From an uncultured Eubacteriales bacterium (GTDB lineage Bacteria; Bacillota; Clostridia; Oscillospirales; Oscillospiraceae), in contig ONIG01000005.1 of assembly GCA_900317855.1 (NCBI GenBank), positions 1 to 64,000 on the forward strand: a DNA stretch of 64,000 bases. Reading direction: 5' to 3'. Position 1 is the first letter of the stretch. Each line of letters begins with the position of its first letter. The notes beneath the pieces were generated by a model. The model saw only the letters and a program-made list of their open reading frames with translations. It was not told the origin of the DNA and made no database searches. The translations under genes and the position numbers were made by a program. Positions 27,738-35,638 of the stretch are shown piece by piece.

Positions 27738-29099
27738 ATGAGCAAGAAACCCATCGGTAACGAGCCGGTGTACGACGCACGTACACTCGGCGCGCCCAGA
27801 ATGTTCGTTCTGGGTCTCCAGCACATGTTCGCCATGTTCGGCGCGACCGTCCTCGTCCCGGCTCTGACCGGCCTCGACGTCGCGACCACGCTGCTGTTCG
27901 CGGGCATCGGCACGCTGCTGTTCCACCTGCTGGCCAAGGGCAAGGTCCCGGCCTTCCTCGGCAGCTCATTCGCCTTCATCGGCGGCTACAACGCCGTGCG
28001 CACCATCGGCACGAACGCCGACGGCTCCGCAATCTATAACAACGACCTGCTGGCCTACGCCTGCTTCGGCGTCGCCATCGCGGGCCTGATGTATGTCATC
28101 CTGTCGGCCCTGTTCAAGACCTTCGGCGTCAAGAAAGTCATGCGCTACTTCCCGCCGATCGTCACCGGCCCGATCATCATTGCCATCGGCCTGACGCTGT
28201 CCTCTTCCGCCATCACCAACTGCCGCGCCAACTGGCTTATCGCCATCGTTGCGATCCTGATCGTCATCGGCTTCAACATGTGGGGCAAGGGCATGGCCAA
28301 GATCATCCCGATCCTGCTCGGCGTGCTCGGCTCTTACATCTTCGCACTCATCGTTGATCCCGCGGAGCGCGCCTCCGTCGCCGCTGCCGTCAGCAGCGCC
28401 AAGTGGTTCGGCCTGCCGATCTTCTGGAAAAACAGCGTGTTCCACCTCTTCGCCGGCCCGGTCGACAGCGGCATCCTCTGGTCCGCCGTGCTGACGATCG
28501 TGCCGCTGTCTCTGGCCACCATGGTCGAGCACATCGGCGATATCTGCGCCATCTCCTCCACCTGCGGCAAGAACTTCATGGTCGACCCCGGCTTCCACCG
28601 CACCCTGCTGGGCGACGGTCTGGCCACCACGCTCGCTTCCCTCTTCGGCGCCCCGGCCAACACCACCTACGGCGAGAACACCGGCGTGCTTGCCCTGTCC
28701 CGCGTCTATGACCCGCGCGTGATCCGCATCGCGGCCTGCATCGCGATCGTCGTGTCCTTCTGCCCGAAGTTCGCAGCCCTCGTGTCCGCCATGCCGACGG
28801 CCACCATCGGCGGCGTGTCCCTCGTGCTCTACGGCATGATCTCCGCCGTCGGCGTGCGCAACGTCGTCGAAAACAAGGTCGACTTTACCAACACCCGCAA
28901 CGTCATCATCGCCGCACTCATCCTCGTGCTCGCCATCGGCATCACCTACTCTGGCAGCATCCAGATCGGCGTCGTGTCCCTGTCGGGTCTGGCCGTCGCC
29001 TCCATCGTGGGCATCCTGCTCAACGCCATCCTGCCCGGTAAGGACTACACCTTCGAGCAGGACGATCAGGGCGCGACCTCCGTGGACTTCAAGGTCTGA
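27738..29099 (+). CDS. uraA: Uracil permease (NCS2 family)
   Basis: 453 aa with ~14 hydrophobic segments. The N-terminal LGAPRMFVLGLQHMFAMFGA and the GLATTLASLFGAPANTTYGENTG motif identify the UraA/PyrP branch of NCS2. It imports uracil by H+ symport at the membrane. Co-transcription with pyrR links uptake to UMP level. GGGAGG precedes the start. Confidence 0.95.
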   Translation: MSKKPIGNEPVYDARTLGAPRMFVLGLQHMFAMFGATVLVPALTGLDVATTLLFAGIGTLLFHLLAKGKVPAFLGSSFAFIGGYNAVRTIGTNADGSAIYNNDLLAYACFGVAIAGLMYVILSALFKTFGVKKVMRYFPPIVTGPIIIAIGLTLSSSAITNCRANWLIAIVAILIVIGFNMWGKGMAKIIPILLGVLGSYIFALIVDPAERASVAAAVSSAKWFGLPIFWKNSVFHLFAGPVDSGILWSAVLTIVPLSLATMVEHIGDICAISSTCGKNFMVDPGFHRTLLGDGLATTLASLFGAPANTTYGENTGVLALSRVYDPRVIRIAACIAIVVSFCPKFAALVSAMPTATIGGVSLVLYGMISAVGVRNVVENKVDFTNTRNVIIAALILVLAIGITYSGSIQIGVVSLSGLAVASIVGILLNAILPGKDYTFEQDDQGATSVDFKV

Positions 29100-29123
29100 G
29101 CCTGAATCAAAACCAGCAATCAC

Positions 29124-29160
29124 CGGCCGCCGCAGCGCAAAGCTGCGGCGGCCTTTTTGC
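29124..29160 (+). terminator. uraA terminator
   Basis: GGCCGCCGCAGC/GCTGCGGCGGCC stem with a GCAAA loop, then T5. Confidence 0.9.
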
Positions 29161-29233
29161 ATTATCTATTAAACATTTTAATTCATACCATTCCATTCGT
29201 GAATACAACATCAAAATTATTCCGGAATTTAAG

Positions 29234-29262
29234 TTGTGATTTCTGGAAGTTTGCGATATCAT
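29234..29262 (+). promoter_or_regulatory. Promoter of the aminotransferase gene
   Basis: TTGTGA (29234-29239), 17-bp spacer, TATCAT (29257-29262), in an AT-rich intergenic stretch (29161-29318) that otherwise shows nothing clear. Confidence 0.65.
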
Positions 29263-29318
29263 GGTTTTGCCTGAGAAGCAAGAAAAGAAATTCAACGAAA
29301 TAAAAACGGAGGAGCAAC

Positions 29319-30509
29319 ATGAAATTTTCCAGTAAGATCGAAAAGTGCGGCCTCTCGCCCATGCGCAAGTTCGCGCCCTATGCCAATGAGGCTGCCAAAA
29401 AAGGCAAGAAGCTCTACCACCTGAACATCGGCCAGCCCGATATTGCCACCCCTGAGGCTTACTTTGAGGCTGTGAAAAACTTCAGCCAGCCGGTCCTGGC
29501 CTATGCCCCGTCCGACGGCGTGCCCGAGATGATCGACGCGGTCGTCAACTATTACGGCAAGATCGACGCCCCCATCACCAACAAGCAGGTGCTCATTACC
29601 ACTGGCGGCAGCGAGGCGCTGCAGATCGCGCTCAGCTGCATCCTCGACGAGGGCGACGAGATCATCATCCCCGAGCCGTTCTACCCGAACTACAGCACGT
29701 TCGTCACGCTGACCGGCGCGACCATCCGCCCGATCACCACAACGCCGGAGGAGAACTACAAGTTCGCCATCCGTGAGCGCGTCGAGGCCTGCATCAACGA
29801 GCACACCCGCGCCATCCTCTTCACGAACCCCGGCAACCCGACCGGCACCATCCTCACCGAGGAAGAGCTCCGGCTCATGGCCGACATCGCCAAGGAGCAT
29901 AACCTGTTCATCATCGGCGACGAGGTGTACCGCGAGTTCGTCTACGGCGGCGAGAGGCTCATGAGCCTGCTGCAGCTCGAGGGCTATGAGGACAACGTTG
30001 TCGTCATTGACTCCGTGTCCAAGCGCTTCAGCGCCTGCGGCGCGCGCATCGGCTGCGTGATCACGCGCAACAGCGATCTCTACAACAACGCCATGAAGTG
30101 GTGCCAGGGCCGTCTGTGCGCCTCGACGATCGACCAGGTTGCCTCCGCCGCGCTCTACACCGTCGGCCCCGAGTACTTCGACGCCGTGCGCAAGGAATAC
30201 AAGGCCCGCCGTGACACGCTCGTCGAGGGGCTCAAGAAGATCCCCGGCGTCATCTACTCCGAGCCGAAGGGCGCGTTCTACGTCATGGCCAAGCTCCCCG
30301 TGGACGACGCGGAAAAGTTCCAGCTGTTCATGCTCGAGGAGTTTGACGACAACGGCGACACGCTCATGTTCACCCCGGCCGAGAGCTTCTACAAGACCCC
30401 GCACACCGGCGTCAACGAGATCCGCATGGCCTACGTCATCAATCAGGACGACCTCAAGCGCTCCATGGAGCTGCTGGCCAAGGGCATCGAGGCTTACAAC
30501 AACAAATAA
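29319..30509 (+). CDS. PLP-dependent class I/II aminotransferase (aspartate aminotransferase-like)
   Basis: 396 aa. FTNPGNPTGTILTEEEL, FIIGDEVYREFVYGG and the lysine that binds PLP in DSVSKRFSACGARIGC are visible. The N-terminus (MKFSSKIEKCGLSPMRKFAPYANEAAKKGKK) matches a clostridial subgroup of aspartate/aromatic-type enzymes. The amino donor cannot be read from motifs. Monocistronic, with its own promoter and terminator. Confidence 0.9.
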   Translation: MKFSSKIEKCGLSPMRKFAPYANEAAKKGKKLYHLNIGQPDIATPEAYFEAVKNFSQPVLAYAPSDGVPEMIDAVVNYYGKIDAPITNKQVLITTGGSEALQIALSCILDEGDEIIIPEPFYPNYSTFVTLTGATIRPITTTPEENYKFAIRERVEACINEHTRAILFTNPGNPTGTILTEEELRLMADIAKEHNLFIIGDEVYREFVYGGERLMSLLQLEGYEDNVVVIDSVSKRFSACGARIGCVITRNSDLYNNAMKWCQGRLCASTIDQVASAALYTVGPEYFDAVRKEYKARRDTLVEGLKKIPGVIYSEPKGAFYVMAKLPVDDAEKFQLFMLEEFDDNGDTLMFTPAESFYKTPHTGVNEIRMAYVINQDDLKRSMELLAKGIEAYNNK

Positions 30510-30521
30510 GTCCCATACGTG

Positions 30522-30560
30522 AAAACCGTCCGCTCCCGATCGGGAACGGACGGTTTTTTG
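30522..30560. terminator. Bidirectional terminator
   Basis: AACCGTCCG/CGGACGGTT arms with T6 on plus and T4 on minus. It serves the aminotransferase and the converging EamA gene. Confidence 0.9.
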
Positions 30561-30566
30561 TTGGAT

Positions 30567-31448
30567 TCAGTTGGCTTTCTGCCGGCGCTTGAGATTGAGC
30601 AGCACGACAGCCGAGAGCACGCACACACAGCCGAGCGCGCTCAGCGGCGTGAGCTTTTCGTGGAACACGAAAATGCCGACCAGCGTCGCCACGACCGGCT
30701 CAAACGACGCGAGGATGGACGCCTTGCCGGTCTCAAGCCCGGTAAGGCCGAAGGTATAGAGCAAATACGGCAGGTAGCACGTGACGATGCCGAGCGCCGT
30801 GCACAGGCCGAAGCCCTTCCACGAGCCGAACATGACGCCGAGCGGCTGCGCCGCGCCCCAGATGATGACCGCACCGATGGTGGTCAGCAGGCAGGAGTAA
30901 AAGTTGATGGTGTTGCTCGAGTAGCCGCGGTCGAGCGCGTAGCGGGCAAAGATGCTGTAAAGCGCATAGCCGAAGCCCGCGCCGAGGCCGTAGAGAATGC
31001 CGACCGTGGAGAGTTTGTGCTCCCCGCCGACGAGCGACACCAGACAGCAGCCGGCAAACGCCAGCACAAGCGCGATGAGCTTCTGCACCGTGATGCGCTC
31101 ATGAAACAAAACCAGCGAGAGAATCATAACGATCGACGGCGCGGTGTACAGCAGCACGGCCGCCGTGGACAGGTCCATGATCGTGATGGCCTGAAAATAA
31201 CAATACGTGAAAAACAGCAGGCTGCAGATGCCGGTGCCGATAAAGCACCAGATGTCTTTGAACCGGATGCGAAACTGCTTCGGGTCGCGCACGAGCAGCG
31301 TGACGGCGAACAGCAGCGCCGCAATGCCACAGCGCAGCACGATCGCGCCCATGGAATCCACACCGTAAGTCGCCAGTGTGCGCGTGAACAGGCCCATCAG
31401 TCCCCAGAGGCACCCGGCCGTGATGACGGACGCCGTATATTTCTGCAT
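30567..31448 (-). CDS. EamA/DMT-superfamily transporter
   Basis: 293 aa with ten hydrophobic segments in two EamA repeats; each repeat shows the conserved pattern (CLWGLMGLFTRTL in the first; FEPVVATLVGIFVFHEKLTP in the second). It is probably an exporter of amino acids or other metabolites, substrate unknown. The start at 31448 has GGAGGGG upstream; an earlier in-frame start has none. Confidence 0.88.
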   Translation of the reverse strand: MQKYTASVITAGCLWGLMGLFTRTLATYGVDSMGAIVLRCGIAALLFAVTLLVRDPKQFRIRFKDIWCFIGTGICSLLFFTYCYFQAITIMDLSTAAVLLYTAPSIVMILSLVLFHERITVQKLIALVLAFAGCCLVSLVGGEHKLSTVGILYGLGAGFGYALYSIFARYALDRGYSSNTINFYSCLLTTIGAVIIWGAAQPLGVMFGSWKGFGLCTALGIVTCYLPYLLYTFGLTGLETGKASILASFEPVVATLVGIFVFHEKLTPLSALGCVCVLSAVVLLNLKRRQKAN

Positions 31449-31482
31449 TCTGCACCCCTCCAGATCAAGCTTTCGACAGAGC

Positions 31483-31511
31483 ATGATAGCAGGTTTGCGG
31501 ACGGTTGTCAA
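31483..31511 (-). promoter_or_regulatory. Promoter of the EamA transporter
   Basis: TTGACA (31506-31511), 17-bp spacer, TATCAT (31483-31488) with an extended -10 TGC. Confidence 0.85.
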
Positions 31512-31556
31512 TTTGTGCTGGAAAGAAAGTTTTGCGCGGCATTTGCGTTTGCCTAC

Positions 31557-31585
31557 TTGCCAAGCCGCCGCGGCTGTGATAAGAT
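31557..31585 (+). promoter_or_regulatory. Promoter upstream of the structured RNA and tRNA-Leu
   Basis: TTGCCA (31557-31562), 17-bp spacer, TAAGAT (31580-31585). Confidence 0.6.
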
Positions 31586-31591
31586 AAATGC

Positions 31592-31697
31592 ACCGTCTGT
31601 GACGGTATGCGGATACAGCGTTTTGCTCCGCCTCGGGAACCTCCCCGTGTCAAAATAGAGGCTTTTGAGCGGCGGCCAACACCGCCGCTTTCTGTTT
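31592..31697 (+). ncRNA. Candidate structured RNA directly upstream of tRNA-Leu
   Basis: Four hairpins in ~105 nt: ACCGTC/GACGGT; GCGG/CCGC enclosing AGC-GTTTT-GCT; CCTC/GAGG enclosing GGG/CCC; and AGCGGCGG/CCGCCGCT followed by TTTCTGTTT. The last could be a terminator whose tail abuts the tRNA. It is either a small RNA or a long structured pre-tRNA leader. It does not match SRP RNA. No open frame of note lies in it. Confidence 0.45.
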
Positions 31698-31781
31698 GCG
31701 CCTGTGATGGAATTGGTAGACATGCGAGATTTAGGTTCTCGTGCTTTCAGCGTGTGGGTTCGAGTCCCTTCAGGCGCACCA
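31698..31781 (+). tRNA. tRNA-Leu (anticodon UAG)
   Basis: Acceptor GCGCCTG/CAGGCGC plus discriminator A and encoded CCA; D-loop GGAATTGGTAGAC; anticodon stem CGAGA/TCTCG with loop TTTAGGT (UAG, reads CUN); long variable arm of a class II tRNA; TTCGAGT T-loop. One T-T mismatch occurs in the T stem (GTGGG with CCCTT). Confidence 0.95.
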
Positions 31782-31782
31782 A

Positions 31783-31826
31783 AACCTCACGGTGGCTGTT
31801 GACCGGCCGCCGTGGGGTTTTCTTAT
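31783..31826 (+). terminator. tRNA-Leu terminator
   Basis: Long stem from AACCTCACGGTGGC to GCCGCCGTGGGGTT with TTTTCTT after it. Confidence 0.75.
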
Positions 31827-31849
31827 TTCTTATTTATATTGTACGCCGG

Positions 31850-32439
31850 TCAATCCGGCGCGATCGCCGCCTTCAGCCGCGCCGCACCGAGCGCAAGCTC
31901 GTCGCGCGTCAGGCCGGAATAGCGCAGGATGAGCTCATTTTTGTGCCGTCCCTTCACTGCCGCCTGCTGCTCGACCGACACGGCATAGACGCCCCGCTGC
32001 AGCATCCGCCGGACGAGCGCATCCGTGCAGTCCACCCCATCAAAGGCTGCGACCAGATTCATGCCCGCGGCGCCGCCGCTGATATGCACCACGGGCCCAA
32101 TCTGCGCACGCAGGCAGTCCGTCAACTGGTCGCGGCGGGCCCTGTATTCCTTTTTCATGCGGCGAGTGTGCCGCTCGAGCTCCCCGTCGCGCAAAAACGC
32201 CGCCAGCGCAAGCTGGTCGAGCGAGTTGGTGTGGTGTCGGACAGGCGCTTTTGCGCGCACAGCGAGGCGACCAGCTGCCGCGGCGCCACCAGATAGCCCA
32301 GCCGCACGGGCGGAAAGAGCACCTTGCTGAACGTCCCGCCGGAGAGCACGCCCTCCGGCGCGAGCGGCAGGCGCGTGCACAGATAGCGCGCCACCGCACC
32401 GAGAAAGCCGCCGACCCCGACAAACAGGCAATTCAACAT
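31850..32439 (-). pseudogene. Chimeric pseudogene: CrcB start fused to a MocR-type aminotransferase C-terminus
   Basis: From the ATG at 32439 the first ~28 residues (MLNCLFVGVGGFLGAVARYL...) are the N-terminus of the fluoride channel CrcB/FluC. The frame then passes straight into GTFSKVLFPPVRLGYLVAP, the PLP-lysine region of a MocR/GabR aminotransferase domain. Near 32240 a one-base shift moves the match to another frame (RHHTNSLDQLALAAFLRDG, and on to LILRYSGLTRDELALGAARL). Both parents are incomplete: CrcB lacks its channel helices, and MocR lacks its HTH and most of its PLP domain. Read as a deletion fusion plus frameshift, so no functional product is expected. Confidence 0.85.
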
Positions 32440-32453
32440 ATTCTCTATCCTCC

Positions 32454-32490
32454 AAAAAAGAAAATGACCCCTGCGAAAGCAGAAGTCATC
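32454..32490 (-). terminator. Fluoride-riboswitch terminator
   Basis: ATGACTTCTGC pairs with GCAGGGGTCAT across TTTC, followed by TTTCTTTTTT on the minus strand. Its left arm is shared with the 3' part of the aptamer. Confidence 0.88.
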
Positions 32491-32537
32491 AGCCATTGCG
32501 GCGTTTTCAGGTCACCCTGCGGGAGCACTTCATTCCC
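32480..32537 (-). promoter_or_regulatory. Fluoride (crcB) riboswitch
   Basis: Minus strand: GGGAATGAAGT opening, TCCC closure, then GGCTGATGACTTCTGC, which carries the conserved GCTGATG and the pseudoknot partner of ATGAAGT. The layout matches the known fluoride aptamer, and the gene start after it is a crcB start. Fluoride should allow readthrough. Confidence 0.9.
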
Positions 32538-32543
32538 AAGGCT

Positions 32544-32572
32544 ATGATAGCAGGATGCGCCGCATTTTGCAA
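32544..32572 (-). promoter_or_regulatory. Promoter of the fluoride riboswitch transcript
   Basis: TTGCAA (32567-32572), 17-bp spacer, TATCAT (32544-32549) with an extended -10 TGC. The start site is predicted at the first base of the aptamer. Confidence 0.75.
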
Positions 32573-32642
32573 CCGGGACTTTTCCTGCGCGGAACCCTTT
32601 GCCATGAACACCGTCTTTTCAGGTAAAGGAAGGTGGTTATTC

Positions 32643-33152
32643 ATGAAAAAAGCAAGACTGCTCCCCGCACTGGTCCTGGCCCTGCTGTTCCTCCTCCCCG
32701 CCGGCTGCGGGACCCGGACCGCGTCCGCAGCTCAGCCAACACCCGCGCCCGCCGAAACCGTGACTGCGTCCGGGACTGCCGGAACGCTGCGCGTGCAGGT
32801 GCCGGATGGCTGGAGGTACGAAGTCTGCCCCAAGGGGACGCTCGATGGCTCGGAAACCGACTTCGGCGTGAAGATCTGGCCGGGCAGCGGCTCGGACAGC
32901 TGCGTGCAGCTGTACTGGTCGGACAGCTTCGGCGTGTGCGGCACGGGTCTGAAGGAAGAGACCCTGACGCTCGCCGGAGACAGCGTCTCCGCCGGGTATT
33001 ATGACGGCGACAAAAACTGGACGTTTCTCAGCTTCCAGGGCAAAAACCACGGCATCGTCGCCTGGGCCGATCCGAACGCCGACTGGTTCGCGGACAAGGG
33101 CGACCAGCTGCTGTCCATGCTCAACACGATTGAGTGGGAACCGGCAGCATAA
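32643..33152 (+). CDS. Predicted lipoprotein of unknown function
   Basis: 169 aa. The lipoprotein signal (MKKARLLPALVLALLFLLPAGC) is followed by a Thr/Ala/Pro linker and a compact domain (TLRVQVPDGWRYEVCPKG..., YYDGDKNWTFLSFQGKNHGIV). Two further cysteines could pair. The fold resembles small extracytoplasmic beta domains, family not recognised. The start at 32643 sits behind GGAAGGTGG. Confidence 0.75.
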   Translation: MKKARLLPALVLALLFLLPAGCGTRTASAAQPTPAPAETVTASGTAGTLRVQVPDGWRYEVCPKGTLDGSETDFGVKIWPGSGSDSCVQLYWSDSFGVCGTGLKEETLTLAGDSVSAGYYDGDKNWTFLSFQGKNHGIVAWADPNADWFADKGDQLLSMLNTIEWEPAA

Positions 33153-33160
33153 ATAAGGTC

Positions 33161-33202
33161 ATAAAAAAGTACGCCCCGCAGCAGAAGCTCTGCTGCGGGG
33201 CG
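33161..33202 (-). terminator. Terminator of the DUF7336-like gene
   Basis: 14-bp stem CGCCCCGCAGCAGA/TCTGCTGCGGGGCG with a TACTTTTTT tail on minus. The plus side (ACTCTTG) may weakly serve the lipoprotein gene. Confidence 0.8.
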
Positions 33203-33287
33203 ACTCTTGTAATATGTTATTTCGCCTTATTTCACCGCGGCCGCGCCTACCTCGAGCCGTACGGGAATGCCGGAGTCACTCACTGTC

Positions 33288-33716
33288 TCAATATTCGAAA
33301 CCGTCTGTGCAGTTCATTTCATCCAGCGTGTATTGGTCAACACTCCACTCCACAATCAAACCATCTACTTCCCACCGCGTGGAATTATCCTGCCGGAAAA
33401 CCTCGACGGCAAGTCGAGCGTCACCTTCATTTTTAAATACACCGAGGTTCCGGCTATATTCAAATTCATATTCCGCATCGTGAATGTAGACATTGGCCAG
33501 ATAAACGAGCACCGCATGCTCTTCCACTTCGTGCGCAAAAACGACAAATCCGTTGGGATAATCACAAAAGCCGGGAATGCTGCGATACTTTTCGATTGCT
33601 GCTGCCACCCGCTCCGCCGACGAAAAGCAGCCGAGCATCGCGCAATCCCCGTAGTGGAAGCGGCCATCCGCCAGCGTTTCCGCCCCGTGCATGTGCACCA
33701 ATTCATAAATTTTCAT
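33288..33716 (-). CDS. Small protein, DUF7336-like
   Basis: 142 aa. The N-terminal ~75 residues (MKIYELVHMHGAE..., MLGCFSSAERVAAAIEKYRS, GFCDYPNGFVV) fit the short domain I recall as DUF7336, common in stray, immunity-like genes. The remainder is acidic (VYIHDAEYEFEYSRNLGVF, VDGLIVEWSVDQYTLDEM). GGAG lies 10 bp before the start. It is visibly AT-richer than its neighbours, suggesting recent acquisition. Function unknown. Confidence 0.65.
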   Translation of the reverse strand: MKIYELVHMHGAETLADGRFHYGDCAMLGCFSSAERVAAAIEKYRSIPGFCDYPNGFVVFAHEVEEHAVLVYLANVYIHDAEYEFEYSRNLGVFKNEGDARLAVEVFRQDNSTRWEVDGLIVEWSVDQYTLDEMNCTDGFEY

Positions 33717-33776
33717 CTGTCGTTTTCTCCATGACTTCTGTGATCTCCGCAAGTAGAATTTCTGCGCGGCACTGCC

Positions 33777-33805
33777 ATGATAGCAGGCGTGCGAAAACCT
33801 GTCAA
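33777..33805 (-). promoter_or_regulatory. Promoter of the DUF7336-like gene
   Basis: TTGACA (33800-33805), 17-bp spacer, TATCAT (33777-33782) with an extended -10 TGC. Confidence 0.8.
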
Positions 33806-33861
33806 CACGCCAGTGCAGCGGTCGATAAAGGCTCCATAAGGCATGTATCTCACGTATTTGC

Positions 33862-33900
33862 AAAAACACCTCGCAGCGGCAAGTGCTACTGTGAGGTGTC
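33862..33900 (-). terminator. Terminator of the YkvI-like transporter gene
   Basis: ACACCTC...GAGGTGT outer stem with inner pairing, then TTTTTGC on minus, directly after the stop. Confidence 0.75.
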
Positions 33901-33906
33901 TCTTTG

Positions 33907-35148
33907 TTATTTCGCCGCGGCGGGAACGGCGGCGGGTGCCGCGGCTTCGGCCGCTTCGGTCTCCGGCTGCGCGGCGGCAAAGCCCTGCGCAAGGCCGTGC
34001 TCGCGGATGTACTTGCGGTTTTTGTACACGCCGACGGTCAGGAACGGAACGACCACGACCGCGATGCCGAGATAGCCGCAGTAGCCATAGCCGTACTTGA
34101 TGATGTTCGTGAGGCCGGCCATGGAGATGGACATGGACAAAATGATGATGAACGCGGACACGATGGCACTGCGCACCGGCGCGGACTGGATGCCGCGGAA
34201 CATCGGCAGCTTCTCAAAGCGGGCGACGAAGCCGAAGATCGTCGTCACGCCCGTGGAGATGAGGCAGAGCATGAGGCAGACACCATAGACCGCGGTGAGC
34301 GCGCGGATGCCCATGGCGTTGCAGACGGTGAGCGTGGGGATGGTCGTGCCGCCGTCCACGGCGGTGTAGACGCCGCGCCAGCAGATGAGCATGAACACGG
34401 AGAGCACGAGCGCGACGGCGTTCATGGCAAAGGAGATCCACATGGCCTTGGCACAGCCCTGCTTGCTGCGCATGGTCGTGCCGCAGGCGATCATGGTCGG
34501 GAGCGTGACGCACTGGAAGCCGGCATAGGTGAAGGCGTTAAAGATCGCTTTGGGAACATTGGCAAAGCCGGTCGTCCGGAAGTCCGCGGAGAGCACCGTG
34601 AACAGCGGCGACTCGCTCTTGAAAATGCCGATGGCGTAAATGGTGATGGCGGTGACGAGGATGGCGATGCCCATATAGGTGGATGCCGCGCGGACGATGC
34701 CCGCGCCGAAAATGGTCAGGAGCAGGACGAGGCAGCCGACGGCCACGACGCCGAGATAATAGTTCACGCCGAAATAGCTCCGCAGCGCGGAGGCCGCGCC
34801 CGAAATGGCAGCCGCGACGGCCATGAGCACCATGATGTAGAAAAAGATCTCGAACAGCCACTCGATCTTATCAAAGGGATGGTAGAGCGTCTCGAACAGC
34901 TGCTTATAGCTCGTCAGGCCGCGGGAATTGTACATGATCATAGCCTCGCGCATCGTGAGTGTGAGCAGCAGCATGGCCACGATGGCCGACACGATGCCGG
35001 CCCAGCCGAGGCCGACGTAATAGGTATTGGCCTGGTTGCCGGTCGCGAAGCCGCCGCCTGCGTGCGCGGAAAACAGCACCGCGCCGACCGAGAAGGCGGC
35101 AAAAAACGGGGTCTTGGGTATGGTTCTGGTTTGGGTCCGGGTTTTCAT
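33907..35148 (-). CDS. YkvI-like membrane transporter (APC-type fold)
   Basis: 413 aa with ~10-11 hydrophobic segments. The N-terminal FFAAFSVGAVLFSAHAGGGFATGNQ motif (unwound first helix) is typical of the YkvI family. The C-terminus is an Ala/Glu/Pro tail. Substrate is not established for the family, but the T-box leader points to an amino acid. The start at 35148 has CAGGAGG 8 bp upstream. Confidence 0.82.
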   Translation of the reverse strand: MKTRTQTRTIPKTPFFAAFSVGAVLFSAHAGGGFATGNQANTYYVGLGWAGIVSAIVAMLLLTLTMREAMIMYNSRGLTSYKQLFETLYHPFDKIEWLFEIFFYIMVLMAVAAAISGAASALRSYFGVNYYLGVVAVGCLVLLLTIFGAGIVRAASTYMGIAILVTAITIYAIGIFKSESPLFTVLSADFRTTGFANVPKAIFNAFTYAGFQCVTLPTMIACGTTMRSKQGCAKAMWISFAMNAVALVLSVFMLICWRGVYTAVDGGTTIPTLTVCNAMGIRALTAVYGVCLMLCLISTGVTTIFGFVARFEKLPMFRGIQSAPVRSAIVSAFIIILSMSISMAGLTNIIKYGYGYCGYLGIAVVVVPFLTVGVYKNRKYIREHGLAQGFAAAQPETEAAEAAAPAAVPAAAK

Positions 35149-35159
35149 GATTCGTTCCT

Positions 35160-35470
35160 CCTGCAAAATGATCTGATGGTTTGGCAGGAAAAAAGAAAAC
35201 CCTCCGTCTTTCCTGCCCTCTGGCAGAAGAGACGAAAGGCCGAAAACCCTCCGCGGTACCACTCTTCTTCGCCCCCGAATCAGGGGACGCGCTCTCCCGG
35301 GATACCATCATATCCCTGCACAATAACGGGCGCACCCGTCTGCACCTACTCGTCGTTCAGCGCAGCCGCTGTTCAGCCAGTTCGGCAGGTCTGTACGCTT
35401 CGTGCCTCACACCACCCGGCACTTCTCTGAAAGGACGTTCCTGCTTACTACTCTGTGTCTTCGCGTTTGA
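35160..35470 (-). promoter_or_regulatory. T-box leader controlling the YkvI-like transporter
   Basis: AGTGGTACCGCGG (antiterminator bulge) lies at 35251-35263 on minus. A terminator (35205-35217 with 35222-35234) is followed by a TTTTCTTTTTT-type run. Stem I has GTGCC/GGCAC capped by GGGTGGTGTGA, and a specifier-side loop reads GAAGCGTACAGA. UAC (Tyr) followed by A is the most likely specifier; other frames in the loop are possible. Confidence 0.88.
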
Positions 35471-35477
35471 TGGCTTG

Positions 35478-35507
35478 ATGATAACACCCGTATCCGGCGC
35501 ACGTCAA
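35478..35507 (-). promoter_or_regulatory. Promoter of the T-box/YkvI transcript
   Basis: TTGACG (35502-35507), 18-bp spacer, TATCAT (35478-35483). Confidence 0.7.
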
Positions 35508-35584
35508 GGCACGCATTCGCTGAAAAAAGTTGAAAAATTCGAAGAATCTTTGTCGAATGCATCAATCCGCTTCCCTGCTTCCGC

Positions 35585-35618
35585 AAAAAACACGCCGCAC
35601 CCGGTACCGGGTGCGGCG
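35585..35618 (-). terminator. Terminator of the zinc-ribbon gene
   Basis: Near-perfect palindrome CGCCGCACCCGG/CCGGGTGCGGCG followed by TGTTTTTTG on minus. Confidence 0.85.
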
Positions 35619-35638
35619 CGCAAAAAGCGGTGTGCGGG

